In this document: in pieces, positions 1 through 7,815 of the stretch | How positions within the stretch are numbered: the stretch's first letter is position 1 | Layout: the number at the start of each line of letters is the position of its first letter | Source of the DNA: Pseudomonadota bacterium | GTDB lineage: Bacteria > Pseudomonadota > Alphaproteobacteria > Rhizobiales > Hyphomicrobiaceae | NCBI GenBank assembly: GCA_023390485.1 | Contig: JAEWCT010000146.1 | Coordinates: 1 to 12,342, forward strand | Length of the DNA: 12,342 nt | Direction of reading: 5' to 3' | Made by a program: the position numbers and the translations under genes | Notes under the pieces: generated by a model | Database searches by the model: none | Seen by the model: only the letters and a program-made list of their open reading frames with translations | What the model was told of the DNA's origin: nothing

Positions 1-170
1 TTCACGCCGATGCCGCTGCCGAAATCGATTTTGAGCTTCAGCGCTGGCTTTCTTGCTTCCGGATAAGATTCGGCGGCAACGATCGTACCGACGCGGATAT
101 CGACCGCGAGAAACTGATCGAATGTAATCGTCGCCGCAGCGGCGGCATTCGGATCTTGAACCAGATGCAC
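1..170 (-). CDS. csaA: CsaA-like tRNA-binding protein, N-terminal part (runs off the left edge)
   Basis: The first 56 codons of a minus-strand gene that continues past the left edge. The translation contains TFDQFLAVDIRVGTIVAAE, then PEARKPALKLKIDFGSGIGV. This matches the start of the CsaA family, small (about 110 aa) dimeric OB-fold proteins with a tRNA-binding domain, proposed to be secretion chaperones. No ATG exists in frame before the stop of the preceding gene. GTG at 170 is chosen because AGAGG lies 7 nt upstream. It begins 16 nt after the tautomerase stop, so it is probably co-transcribed as the last gene seen of the tail. Nothing ties CsaA to amine metabolism. The family call rests on a recognisable N-terminus only. 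Confidence 0.82.
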   Translation of the reverse strand, partial: MHLVQDPNAAAAATITFDQFLAVDIRVGTIVAAESYPEARKPALKLKIDFGSGIGV

Positions 171-186
171 GGCGCAGCCTCTGCAA

Positions 187-579
187 TTATGAAAGCTTAC
201 CTGTCAGAAACTGCGCTTCGCCGTTTCCGAACGACCAGTCGGCATCCGTATTGATGACGAAGTTGACCATCACATCGCTCGGCGCGATGCCGCAACGGTT
301 GGAAAGCGCCTCCGTCAGCAGGCGGTAGAATTCCTGCTTCTCTTCGGTTGAACGCGGCCGGCTCGTCACCTGAATGAGAACGACCTTCTCGGTGCGCTCG
401 ATGCCGAGGCCGGTATCCTCGATCCGCACGCGGCTCCGGTCATGTTCGTGAACGATCTGATAGCGGTCGCGAACCGGCACCTTGAACGCTTCGAGCATGG
501 CGTCGTGCGCCGCGTCGAGCAGCGTCGCAATCTCGTCGTCGGTGCGCCCTTTGATGAGATCAAATCGAAGAAATGGCAT
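187..579 (-). CDS. Tautomerase_2 family protein
   Basis: A 130-aa cytoplasmic protein of the tautomerase superfamily. It starts Met-Pro-Phe-Leu-Arg-Phe; after Met removal the N-terminal proline is the general base used by 4-oxalocrotonate tautomerase relatives. The length (about twice a 4-OT monomer) and the segments YQIVHEHD (40-47) and VVLIQVTSRPRSTEEKQEFY (66-85) fit the Tautomerase_2 family, related to malonate semialdehyde decarboxylase and cis-CaaD. AGGA 7 nt upstream supports ATG 579. It follows the acuI-like gene by 35 nt and precedes csaA by 16 nt. The substrate is unknown. An unsaturated or keto acid handled together with the neighbouring enoyl-type reductase is conceivable, but this is inference. 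Confidence 0.88.
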   Translation of the reverse strand: MPFLRFDLIKGRTDDEIATLLDAAHDAMLEAFKVPVRDRYQIVHEHDRSRVRIEDTGLGIERTEKVVLIQVTSRPRSTEEKQEFYRLLTEALSNRCGIAPSDVMVNFVINTDADWSFGNGEAQFLTGKLS

Positions 580-614
580 GGGTAATTCCTTGAGGTTACG
601 AATGCTGAAAGACG

Positions 615-1604
615 TTACGAGCGGATACCTGTGTCGACGACCAGACGGCCGCGCACTTTTCCGGCGAGAAGATCGCCAGCGGCTGCGATTGCCTGATCCA
701 AGGGAATGGTGCGGGTCATGTCATCGAGCTTATCGAAGTCGATCTCGCGGGCGAGACGCTCCCAAGCCGTCGTGCGATCCGCGATGGAGCGGTAGACGGA
801 GTTGATGCCAACGAGCGTAACGCCGCGCAGAATGAAGGGGGCGACCGTCGTCCGGAAGTCCAAGCCCTGCGCAAGGCCACATGCGGTGACGACGCCGTCG
901 TCTTTCATGCTCGCGCAAACATTCGCAAGCGTGTGGCTGCCGACGCTATCGACGGCGCCGGCCCAGCGAGCCGATTGCAAAGGTCTGCCTGGCTCCGACA
1001 GCGTTTTACGATCTATGATTGTCTTCGCCCCCAGACCTTTGAGGTATTCGGCTTCTTCGACGCGGCCGGTAGAAGCGGCGACATCGAAACCAAGACGCGA
1101 AAGAAGGAGAACGGCGACGCCGCCGACGCCGCCACCGGCGCCCGTCACGATGATCTCGCCTTTGTCCGGCGTGTCGCCCTGGCGTTCGAGCGCCTTGACA
1201 CTGAGCATCGCCGTATAGCCCGCCGTGCCGAGCGCCATCGCGCGCGCCGGGTTCAAGCCTTTGGGAAGCGGAACGAGCCAGTCGCCCTTCACACGTGCAT
1301 ATTGGGATAAGCCGCCCCAGTGACCTTCGCCGACGCCGAACCCGTTGAGCAGAACCGCATCGCCTGCTTTGAAACGCGCGTTGCTGCTCTCCTCGACGAC
1401 GCCCGCGAAGTCCACGCCGGGCACCATCGGAAAGGAACGAATAATCGGTCCTTTTCCGGTAATCGCAAGGCCGTCTTTGTAGTTGAGCGTCGAATGACTG
1501 ATGCGGACCGTCACGTCGCCATCTGGCAGCGCCGCTTTGTCGAGCTTCGCAAGACGAGGTGTTGCGCGCTCGCCGTCTTTCTCAATCAGGATCGCCTGAA
1601 ACAT
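615..1604 (-). CDS. acuI: AcuI/YhdH-type NADPH-dependent acryloyl-CoA reductase / quinone oxidoreductase
   Basis: A 329-aa medium-chain dehydrogenase/reductase of the zinc-free YhdH/AcuI group (E. coli YhdH is 324 aa). From the chosen start: MFQAILIEKD, STLNYKDGLAI (38-48), VPGVDFAGVV (61-70), the nucleotide-binding loop TGAGGGVGGVAV (154-165), and the C-terminal GKVRGRLVVD (315-324). No zinc-ligand cysteine pattern is seen. Family members reduce acryloyl-CoA to propionyl-CoA with NADPH, or act on quinone-like substrates. The open frame extends 24 codons upstream, but ATG 1604 is chosen because GGAGG sits 6 nt before it and because the family starts there. It is separated from tdm by 113 nt holding a terminator-like hairpin, so it may be transcribed separately. 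A role in amine catabolism is not obvious. The exact substrate is uncertain. Confidence 0.88.
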   Translation of the reverse strand: MFQAILIEKDGERATPRLAKLDKAALPDGDVTVRISHSTLNYKDGLAITGKGPIIRSFPMVPGVDFAGVVEESSNARFKAGDAVLLNGFGVGEGHWGGLSQYARVKGDWLVPLPKGLNPARAMALGTAGYTAMLSVKALERQGDTPDKGEIIVTGAGGGVGGVAVLLLSRLGFDVAASTGRVEEAEYLKGLGAKTIIDRKTLSEPGRPLQSARWAGAVDSVGSHTLANVCASMKDDGVVTACGLAQGLDFRTTVAPFILRGVTLVGINSVYRSIADRTTAWERLAREIDFDKLDDMTRTIPLDQAIAAAGDLLAGKVRGRLVVDTGIRS

Positions 1605-1610
1605 TTCGCG

Positions 1611-1615
1611 CCTCC
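1611..1615 (-). promoter_or_regulatory. Ribosome binding site fixing the acuI-like start
   Basis: GGAGG on the minus strand, 6 nt before ATG 1604. It supports this internal start over the first ATG of the open frame at 1676, which lies inside the upstream hairpin region. Confidence 0.8.
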
Positions 1616-1658
1616 GTGGGTTCGGCGCGTTTACTCCTTTGCACGCCTTGGACGCAAG

Positions 1659-1700
1659 ATGCGAAACGGCCGCCATCGCTGGCGGCCGTCACTTTCGCAT
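1659..1700 (-). terminator. Two-part hairpin after tdm, likely (partial) terminator
   Basis: A perfect 9-bp GC-rich inverted repeat (ACGGCCGCC at 1666-1674, GGCGGCCGT at 1681-1689, loop of 6) is nested inside a 7-bp outer repeat (ATGCGAA at 1659-1665, TTCGCAT at 1694-1700), with a 4-nt bulge on one side. It lies 17 nt after the tdm stop codon in the direction of transcription. Reading the minus strand, the inner stem is followed by TTTCGCATCTT, a short and interrupted T tract, so full rho-independent termination is uncertain. It may instead trim or stabilise the upstream mRNA. It divides the amine genes from the acuI-tautomerase-csaA tail. Confidence 0.65.
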
Positions 1701-1717
1701 GAGAGCTATGCAGCGCC

Positions 1718-4072
1718 TTACATTTTGACGCGCTTTTTCTCCGGATCGTAGAACGGGAACGGTACAACCGTTGCCTTGAACCGTTTCTGCAGGCCGTCGA
1801 GCCGCCCGATTTCGAGCGCTGTTCCCGGAGCCGAATGCGTGACGTCCACCCGTGCGAACGCCAGCGTCTTCTTGAGAAGAGGCGAACGCATCGCGCTCGT
1901 CACCAGGCCGACGTTCGCCCGGCCGACGAAAACCGGATCTCCGTGCGAGGGCTTCTCATTGCCCTGGATCTCAAGGCCGACCAGCTTCCGGAGCGGATTG
2001 GCCCGACGCTTCTCGATCGCCGCCTTGCCGATGTAGTCTTCTTCTTTCTTCGTCGGTACCGTAAAGCTGATGCCCGCTTCAAGCGGATCGGTCGTCGAGT
2101 CGAAATCATGTCCACCGAAGACGAGGCCGGCTTCGATGCGAACCATGTCGAGTGCATCGAATCCGAATGGCTGAATTTTAAATGGCGCGCCGGCTTCCAT
2201 GATCTTATCCCAAACCGCAGGCGCATCCTTGGGATGGCAGAAAACTTCGTATCCGAGCTCGCCCGTGTAGCCGGTCCGCGAGACGAGAACCGGAATGCCC
2301 GCAACGCCGCCGATGCGTCCGACAGTGAAGCGGAAAATGCCGAGTTCCTGCATCGTCGGCCGGCCGGCCGGTGTCTCGATGATGGACTGCAGAATTTCCC
2401 GCGACTTCGGACCTTGGACGGCGACGTTGTTGATTTCGGCTGTCGCAGTCTTGAGGTGCACATTGTAGTTGGTCTTAGCGAGCTGCTCTTTGAGCCAGAT
2501 TAGGCTCGCATCATCGCCGCCGACCCAGCGGAAATTGTTCTCGGCCAACCGGAAGAGCGTTCCATCGTCCACCATTCCACCGTGCTCGTAGCACATGGGC
2601 GTATAATAGATTTGCCCGACCGATAGCTTGCGGACGTCGCGCGTGATGAGCCCTTGCAGGAACTGCTCGGAATCCGGTCCAAGCACCTCCATCTTCCTGA
2701 GGGGCGACAAGTCCATGATCACGGCGCCCTCGCGGCACGCCCAATATTCCTCGATCGGCCCCGCATTTGCAAAGCAGTGCGGCACCCAGAAGCCGCGGTA
2801 TTCGCCGAAGTTGCGGGTGAGAGCAGACGTGCGCGGGTGAAATCCCGATTCTCTTGTCAGCTGGAGGGGTGCATCTGGTGTCATTCTGAATCCGATCGAG
2901 CGCTTGAAGGGGGTATCCTTCGGATAGACCCGAACGTGTATCTCGGTCAGGTTCCAGCCGTTGGAAGCATCAATGTCGGAAGGGCATGAGGACGTGCTGC
3001 AAACGAGATCCGTCAGCGCGCGCATCATCACGTAGTCGCCGGGACGAGACCACGGCTCGTCGGACCATATGTTGCTATGGCAGTCGACGTTGGTGTTGTA
3101 GAAAAAGTTGATCGCCGGCCAGCCTTTGTAGCTGCCGATCGGGTAATTCTTGAGCGCCTCGTTGAAATTGTCGGTGCAGTTCGGATGCCCGAAATAGCCC
3201 ATATCCTCATAGTAACGTGTCGTGCACGCGAGGTTGAACGTGTCGTGACGACCGACCGTATCCTGCACGATTTCGACGAGGGCATTGCGATCTCTGTCGA
3301 AGAACTTTGAAAAAAGACCCGGCTTCGGATACGCGGCGCCAAGCATCGATCGCGTGGTCGTCGAGTCGAGACCCATGACGTCGCCGCGGTCGAGCGCGCT
3401 GCGGTTGAAGGCGAGGAAGTCCGAGCACTGCCGGCCCTGCACGTCGATGATTTGAATGTATTCGCCTTCGCGGACCTCGAAGCTTTCCGCGCTTGCAATG
3501 TTGATGCGAATGTCGAGACGCGGCTCGGCGATAGGGTCTGGAAGTTTGGCTTCATTGAGCAGGCGGGGATTGGCGCGCCGGATGAAAACCAGGATATCGG
3601 TCGCTGGCGTCTGCTCCCAGACGACCATCGGTTCAGCCGGCGCGCCGAAGACAGCGAGGACCGGCCGTTCCACATGCAGCGCGACGACGTCGCCCGGAAC
3701 ACAATCCGGTCCGAGCACGCTTGCAGCCTTGACGCGTCCGATATCGAGCCCGCGCCGGAACAATCCAAAGCGAACGCGTTGTGCGTCTTCGCTATCAGCT
3801 TCGAGCGCACGCTGAATGCCTTCCGGTTTGCCGCGTCCTTTGAGACCGAGCGCCCCGAGGTCGCTCTTGCCGCCCGGCGCGAACGCCGCGATCTCGACGC
3901 TCTGCCCGCCTTCGAGCGGACTGATTTCGACACGGTCTCCCTTGTCGAGTTCGAAAACGGCGGTGCCGCCGCCTTTCAAGACGTAGCGTTCGACGCCCGG
4001 CTCGAGCGACGATTGCCCTGGAACGAAGAGTTTCGGCCGGGCAGGGGACGTTAGAACTGCATTGCTGCTCAT
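1718..4072 (-). CDS. tdm: Trimethylamine N-oxide demethylase (DUF1989 + GcvT fusion)
   Basis: A 784-aa cytoplasmic enzyme. Tdm converts trimethylamine N-oxide to dimethylamine and formaldehyde, and passes the one-carbon unit to tetrahydrofolate in its C-terminal domain. Seen here: an N-terminal region (1-185), a DUF1989 domain (about 190-385) with GRQCSDFLAFN (213-223), LACTTRYYED (281-290), GHPNCTDNFNE (295-305) and TSSCPSDID (360-368), a GCV_T domain (about 405-690) with HGGMVDD (497-503) and SRTGYTGELGYEVFC (598-612), and a GCV_T C-terminal barrel ending in FPFYDPEKKRVKM. Cys283, Cys299 and Cys363 sit at the conserved DUF1989 cysteine positions and are the probable zinc ligands (inference). 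GAGG 6 nt upstream supports ATG 4072. The gene follows tmm by 81 nt, with a hairpin between them. The tmm-tdm pairing and the domain order make the function very likely. Confidence 0.94.
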   Translation of the reverse strand: MSSNAVLTSPARPKLFVPGQSSLEPGVERYVLKGGGTAVFELDKGDRVEISPLEGGQSVEIAAFAPGGKSDLGALGLKGRGKPEGIQRALEADSEDAQRVRFGLFRRGLDIGRVKAASVLGPDCVPGDVVALHVERPVLAVFGAPAEPMVVWEQTPATDILVFIRRANPRLLNEAKLPDPIAEPRLDIRINIASAESFEVREGEYIQIIDVQGRQCSDFLAFNRSALDRGDVMGLDSTTTRSMLGAAYPKPGLFSKFFDRDRNALVEIVQDTVGRHDTFNLACTTRYYEDMGYFGHPNCTDNFNEALKNYPIGSYKGWPAINFFYNTNVDCHSNIWSDEPWSRPGDYVMMRALTDLVCSTSSCPSDIDASNGWNLTEIHVRVYPKDTPFKRSIGFRMTPDAPLQLTRESGFHPRTSALTRNFGEYRGFWVPHCFANAGPIEEYWACREGAVIMDLSPLRKMEVLGPDSEQFLQGLITRDVRKLSVGQIYYTPMCYEHGGMVDDGTLFRLAENNFRWVGGDDASLIWLKEQLAKTNYNVHLKTATAEINNVAVQGPKSREILQSIIETPAGRPTMQELGIFRFTVGRIGGVAGIPVLVSRTGYTGELGYEVFCHPKDAPAVWDKIMEAGAPFKIQPFGFDALDMVRIEAGLVFGGHDFDSTTDPLEAGISFTVPTKKEEDYIGKAAIEKRRANPLRKLVGLEIQGNEKPSHGDPVFVGRANVGLVTSAMRSPLLKKTLAFARVDVTHSAPGTALEIGRLDGLQKRFKATVVPFPFYDPEKKRVKM

Positions 4073-4098
4073 CTTGCCCTCTTATTTTGGAATGGGGG

Positions 4099-4126
4099 AT
4101 GGACCGGCCGTGCGTGGCCGGTCCAT
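4099..4126 (-). repeat. Perfect inverted repeat between tmm and tdm
   Basis: Arms of 11 bp (ATGGACCGGCC at 4099-4109, GGCCGGTCCAT at 4116-4126) around a 6-nt loop. It lies in the 81-nt gap after the tmm stop and 26 nt before the tdm start. In the minus-strand transcript it would form a very stable stem, but CCCCATTCC follows rather than a T tract, so it is not a standard terminator. It may act as an mRNA processing or stability element that sets Tmm and Tdm levels independently (inference). Confidence 0.7.
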
Positions 4127-4153
4127 TGTTGGGCTTCTGATGCTACCGCCGGG

Positions 4154-5518
4154 CTACTCGGCGGCGGCCATCTTAGTCGGCTGGTTGAGAAACGCTTCCA
4201 TCGAGTCGTCGGTGGCTTTCATCCAGGGCGTGTGATGGATGGGTGCCTGCGTGCCGGTCAGCGTTGATTTGTGCGAGCGGTCGCGATAGGTCAGGATGTC
4301 TTCCATCTTGTGATGTTCCCAGTCTTTGAACATCTTCGCGACGGCGTCGACGTCGAGGCGCGGGTAGTCCGTTGGAGCGATTAGATCGCGGACATATTCC
4401 GTCTGGAAGTCGATTGCGCCTTCAGCGTCCGCGATGGCTTCTTCCATCTGGGTCCACTTATGCATATCGTCCATCATATCCGACTTCGGCGGCAGCTTGA
4501 TGCGTCCAAGCACGACGTCGCGCGCGTACCACGCCTGCGCGTCGAACATGTTGAACGTGTAGAACTGATCCGGCATGCCGATGTACATCAGCTTCGGATT
4601 GTCGATCCAGAAAATGGCCTTGTAGAGGTTCGGCGGATAGTAGCGGTTGCGTGACTTGAGGCGCAGCGAGTCTTCCATGAAAGGATGGTGGTGCAAATAT
4701 CCCGTACACAGAATGATCGCATCGACGTCTTTCTTCGAGCCGTCCTTGAAATAGGCCGTCTTGCCTTCGACGCGCTCCAGCAAGGGAACTTCGTCCATGC
4801 GGGCGGGCCATTTGAATCCCATCGGCTTCGTGCGCCACGAGAACGTGACGGACTTGGCGCCATACTTATAGCACTGAATGCCGATGTCTTCCGACGAGTA
4901 GCTGGCGCCGACGCACAGAACGTCCTTGCCCGCAAATTCGTCCGCCGAGCGGAAGTCGTGCGAGTGCAGCGTGCGCCCAAGGAAGTGAGTGAGACCCGGG
5001 AATTCCGGAATGTTCGGCGTCGAGAAATGGCCGCTGCCGCAGAAGACGTAGTCGAATTCCGATGACGAGATCGTATCGGCGACCAGATCCTTCACCGTGA
5101 CGGTGAACTTTTGTGTCTCTTCGTTGAAGGTGACGTTGCGAACCGTGGTGCTGAGCTTGATGTAGTGCATGATGCCGCTGCGTTCGATGCGGCCCTTGAT
5201 ATAGTCGTGCAAGACGGCCCGCGGCGGGAACGATGGTATCGGACGCCCGAAGTGCTCTTCGAATGAGTAGTCGGCGAACTCCAGGCATTCCTTCGGTCCA
5301 TTCGACCAAAGGTAGCGATACATGCTCGCGTGAACCGGCTCGCCGAACTCGTCTGTGCCCGTGCGCCACGTGTAGTTCCAGATACCCCCGCAATCTTTCT
5401 GCCGCTCGTAGCAGACCATTTCGGGGATGTCCGCTCCCTGGCGCCTTGCGCTTTCGAACGCGCGCAAAACCGCCATGCCGCTGGGACCGGCGCCGATAAT
5501 AGCTATTCGCTCTGCCAT
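4154..5518 (-). CDS. tmm: Trimethylamine monooxygenase (flavin-containing monooxygenase)
   Basis: A 454-aa soluble bacterial FMO that oxidises trimethylamine to trimethylamine N-oxide with NADPH and O2; relatives also oxygenate indole and dimethyl sulfide. Seen: FAD-binding GAGPSG (9-14); a long block from WNYTWRTG (47-54) through MYRYLWSNGPKECLEFADY (66-84) that closely resembles the Methylophaga FMO as I remember it; the FMO signature F-x-G-x3-H-x3-F (179-189); the NADPH-loop VGASYSSEDIG (203-213), whose Tyr207 falls at a position studied in characterised Tmm enzymes; ILCTGY (269-274); and FNMFDAQAWYARD (322-334). The length matches the family (about 450). GGAAGGA 6 nt upstream fixes ATG 5518. 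It lies 58 nt after the GcvT gene and directly before tdm, which makes the next pathway enzyme. Confidence 0.96.
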   Translation of the reverse strand: MAERIAIIGAGPSGMAVLRAFESARRQGADIPEMVCYERQKDCGGIWNYTWRTGTDEFGEPVHASMYRYLWSNGPKECLEFADYSFEEHFGRPIPSFPPRAVLHDYIKGRIERSGIMHYIKLSTTVRNVTFNEETQKFTVTVKDLVADTISSSEFDYVFCGSGHFSTPNIPEFPGLTHFLGRTLHSHDFRSADEFAGKDVLCVGASYSSEDIGIQCYKYGAKSVTFSWRTKPMGFKWPARMDEVPLLERVEGKTAYFKDGSKKDVDAIILCTGYLHHHPFMEDSLRLKSRNRYYPPNLYKAIFWIDNPKLMYIGMPDQFYTFNMFDAQAWYARDVVLGRIKLPPKSDMMDDMHKWTQMEEAIADAEGAIDFQTEYVRDLIAPTDYPRLDVDAVAKMFKDWEHHKMEDILTYRDRSHKSTLTGTQAPIHHTPWMKATDDSMEAFLNQPTKMAAAE

Positions 5519-5576
5519 GTTGTGTCCTTCCGAAAATTCTATTCGCTAGGATTCTCTGTTTGCGTAGGTAGGTGGG

Positions 5577-6704
5577 TTAGGCTTTATCGCGCGGATGCGT
5601 GCGGAGGCGGAGAGGGTCGTAGAACGGCATCCGCACGACAGTCGCCGGCCAGTCGCCGTCGTCATGAACAACGAGTTCCGTGCCGAGCTTTGTGTAAGCG
5701 GGTTCGATTTGCGCCATTGCCAGCGATTTCATCAGATGCTCGCTGTACGTCGTGCTGGTGACGACCCCGACCTGCTTGCCATTGGCGGTGATCTTGGAGC
5801 CGGGAGCGATCGCCTTCGTATGGTCGACTTCGAGGCCCGCAACGAGGGTGCGCTCCTTGCCCTTTTTCTCAACCAGCGCCTTCTTGCCGATGAAATCCGG
5901 CTTCGAGAGATCGACCGTCCAATCGGCCTTCACTTCCCAAGGCGTCGTATCTTCGTTCGTCATCTCGTAGGGGAAGAACAGCAAGCCGCCTTCGACGCGC
6001 ACGATGTCGAGGCATGCCCACGAAACCGGAATAAGGCCTTTGTCCTTGCCGGCAGCCAGGATGGAATCCCACATCTTGTGAGCATCCTTGGCCGCGCAAA
6101 AAACTTCATATCCAAGCTCGGCCGAATAACCGCCGCGAGACAGACGCACGGGCGTGCCGAACAGCGTCGACGTTCCATGCTTGAAGTAGCCAAGTCCGGC
6201 AAGATCCATCGGCGTGTGTGGTGCGAGGATCTCGAGTGAAAGCGGGCCCTGCAGGGCCAGAATATGGACATCGTCGTCCCGCTCGACCTTGACGTTGTAC
6301 TTGGGCGCGTGCGCTCGGATCACCTCTTCGAGCTTTCCCGCACCATGCGAAAGCCGATACTCGGTCGGGCTGTCCACGTAGATGAGGACGTCGTCGATCA
6401 GGCCGCCGTTTTCGTTGACGATATTGGAAATATGCGAGTCGCCCGGCTTGGCTTTGGAGATGTCGGACGTCAGCACGTAATTGAGCAGCTTCGTCGCGTC
6501 GGGACCCGACACGTTCAAGATTTGCAGCGAAGAAACGTCGAAAAGGCCCGCCCGGCAACGAACAGCTTCGGTTTCCGCATAGGGATCGGTCGCATACGTT
6601 TGCGGAAGCGGCATGTTGTTCCACGACACGGAGTCGAGATCCCCGCCGTTCGCCCGGTGGCGATCATTGAGAATGGACTGGCGTGGCAAATCGGCTAGGG
6701 ACAT
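5577..6704 (-). CDS. GcvT-family folate-binding subunit of the dimethylamine demethylase system
   Basis: A 375-aa aminomethyltransferase-like protein with an N-terminal GCV_T domain (about 15-270) and a C-terminal barrel (about 285-370). Seen: VNENGGLIDDVLIYV (96-110), LSRGGYSAELGYEVFC (188-203), DIVRVEGGLLFFPYEM (233-248), FIGKKAL (271-277) and RMPFYDPLR (358-366). It resembles the C-terminal half of Tdm, so the two are probably paralogues. Next to the haem demethylase genes it probably captures formaldehyde from dimethylamine demethylation as methylene-tetrahydrofolate, the role given to the folate (delta) subunit of HODM. Published names for this subunit use dmm letters I cannot assign with certainty. 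GTG 6710 begins the open frame, but only 2 nt separate it from AGAGG; ATG 6704 with 8-nt spacing is chosen. A glycine cleavage T protein is unlikely, as no gcvH or gcvP is present. Confidence 0.87.
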   Translation of the reverse strand: MSLADLPRQSILNDRHRANGGDLDSVSWNNMPLPQTYATDPYAETEAVRCRAGLFDVSSLQILNVSGPDATKLLNYVLTSDISKAKPGDSHISNIVNENGGLIDDVLIYVDSPTEYRLSHGAGKLEEVIRAHAPKYNVKVERDDDVHILALQGPLSLEILAPHTPMDLAGLGYFKHGTSTLFGTPVRLSRGGYSAELGYEVFCAAKDAHKMWDSILAAGKDKGLIPVSWACLDIVRVEGGLLFFPYEMTNEDTTPWEVKADWTVDLSKPDFIGKKALVEKKGKERTLVAGLEVDHTKAIAPGSKITANGKQVGVVTSTTYSEHLMKSLAMAQIEPAYTKLGTELVVHDDGDWPATVVRMPFYDPLRLRTHPRDKA

Positions 6705-6712
6705 GAGCACTA

Positions 6713-6717
6713 CCTCT
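6713..6717 (-). promoter_or_regulatory. Ribosome binding site fixing the GcvT-like start
   Basis: AGAGG on the minus strand, 8 nt before ATG 6704 and only 2 nt before the alternative GTG 6710. The spacing favours the ATG. Confidence 0.7.
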
Positions 6718-6767
6718 TGCTTGTTTTTTGATAGGTTCTGCGTGGAGTCTGTCGTCGAAAGGATTGC

Positions 6768-7808
6768 TTAGTCCGGACCTCCGCCAGGCGAAGTTGGGGC
6801 GCCGTCGTCGTATTTCGAAAGGTAATCGATTGCCATTTCGCGGAAGCGGCCAAGGCTTTTGTATTCGACGAGCTCCGGCGGGAGCGAACGTAGAACGCGC
6901 GGCAGGCGGCGGCCCCATTTAGGCACCGTCACGATCTGCTCGAGGCTCATCAGATAGCCGCGAATGGAGAACAGGATCGCGTTCGAACGCGGCAGTCTGA
7001 AGAGCCCCTGCATCTCGACGCGCAGATGCAGCTTCTTGCCGATGTTCTCCGGCGTGACCGTCATGCGGTCCCGGCCCCACTTGTGGAAATTTTCCGGGCT
7101 TGTATCGAGGCGCGGATTGATCGTCATCGTCCAATTCAAGCGCCGAACCGGCTTGCCGATCTGCAGATTGAGAAGGAATTTGAGCGCGCGTTCGAACACA
7201 CCGGCCTCATGCGCCAGCGGAACGGGCCCGTGCCATTCGAAGAAGTTCATGCCGACATCGAAATCGAGCGACCAGTCGGCCTGTGAAGTGATGATGCCGG
7301 CATCCATCCAGAGCTGGTTATCGCGCTGGTCTTGGATCGAGAAATCGCCCTGCACCTGACGTCCGATATATTCCATCGGCTCGAAGGGCAGCGTGCTCGC
7401 ATCGAGGAACGTGAACTTCTGGTCGATGCCGAGCGGCCGGTTGATCCAATGCCACGCGGAGCCGTCGCGGTGCAGCGTGAAATGCTCGGGATAATCGCGT
7501 GCGAGCGACGTCATGACGAGTTCGAGCATGTCCCACTGCGCCGTCATCATGTGCGGCAGCGCCTGGCATCTGAGCGGATCCGCTTCGAGAACTAGAGCGC
7601 GATCGCGCATTTCGGAGACGTAGTGCTCGTCGATATCGAAGGGGAATTCAAAGGGAGATCCCTTCGGGCCCGGCGTGTGCGGCTCGATGTTGACCGAGTA
7701 CCGGTATTGATCTTCGATGAACGGAAACGGAAAGCGTCGAATGTTTTGAGGACTGTTTGTGTACGTGAAATCGTCTCGAAAAGTCTCGTCTTTAAATGTC
7801 AGTCCCAT
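6768..7808 (-). CDS. Haem-dependent oxidative N-demethylase subunit (DUF3445/HODM alpha-like)
   Basis: A 346-aa protein of the DUF3445 family (PF11927), the haem-bearing catalytic subunit of HODM / dimethylamine monooxygenase, which converts dimethylamine to methylamine and formaldehyde using a haem in a PAS-like fold. Numbering from the chosen start, seen are RRFPFPFIEDQYRYSVNI (24-41), DQRDNQLWMDAGIITSQADW (160-179), VRRLNWTMTINPRLDT (221-236), and the family-typical LRVEMQGLFRLPRSNAILFSIR (262-283, split by the usual RLP motif). A longer frame begins at GTG 7871, but that would overlap the reductase gene by 26 nt and has no Shine-Dalgarno. ATG 7808 has GGGAGA 7 nt upstream and leaves a 37-nt gap. 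It lies between the reductase and folate-protein genes of the same complex. The axial haem ligand cannot be named from sequence alone. Confidence 0.91.
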   Translation of the reverse strand: MGLTFKDETFRDDFTYTNSPQNIRRFPFPFIEDQYRYSVNIEPHTPGPKGSPFEFPFDIDEHYVSEMRDRALVLEADPLRCQALPHMMTAQWDMLELVMTSLARDYPEHFTLHRDGSAWHWINRPLGIDQKFTFLDASTLPFEPMEYIGRQVQGDFSIQDQRDNQLWMDAGIITSQADWSLDFDVGMNFFEWHGPVPLAHEAGVFERALKFLLNLQIGKPVRRLNWTMTINPRLDTSPENFHKWGRDRMTVTPENIGKKLHLRVEMQGLFRLPRSNAILFSIRGYLMSLEQIVTVPKWGRRLPRVLRSLPPELVEYKSLGRFREMAIDYLSKYDDGAPTSPGGGPD

Positions 7809-7815
7809 ACCAGGG

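Noticed and set aside
482..805. Plus-strand open frames antisense to the catabolic genes (for example 482-805, 1835-2503, 5595-6239, 7936-8571)
   Set aside because: They are open only because of the high GC third-position bias of the real minus-strand genes; none shows family features or ribosome sites.
615..1604. Reading the acuI-like gene plus the GcvT/DUF1989 gene as a DMSP demethylation (dmdA-acuI) locus
   Set aside because: The GcvT protein carries the DUF1989 domain typical of Tdm, sits directly after tmm, and is not of DmdA size; no dmdB, dmdC or dddP-type genes are present.
5577..6704. Glycine cleavage system T protein or sarcosine/dimethylglycine oxidase
   Set aside because: No gcvH, gcvP or FAD oxidase domain is nearby; the neighbours are haem demethylase subunits.
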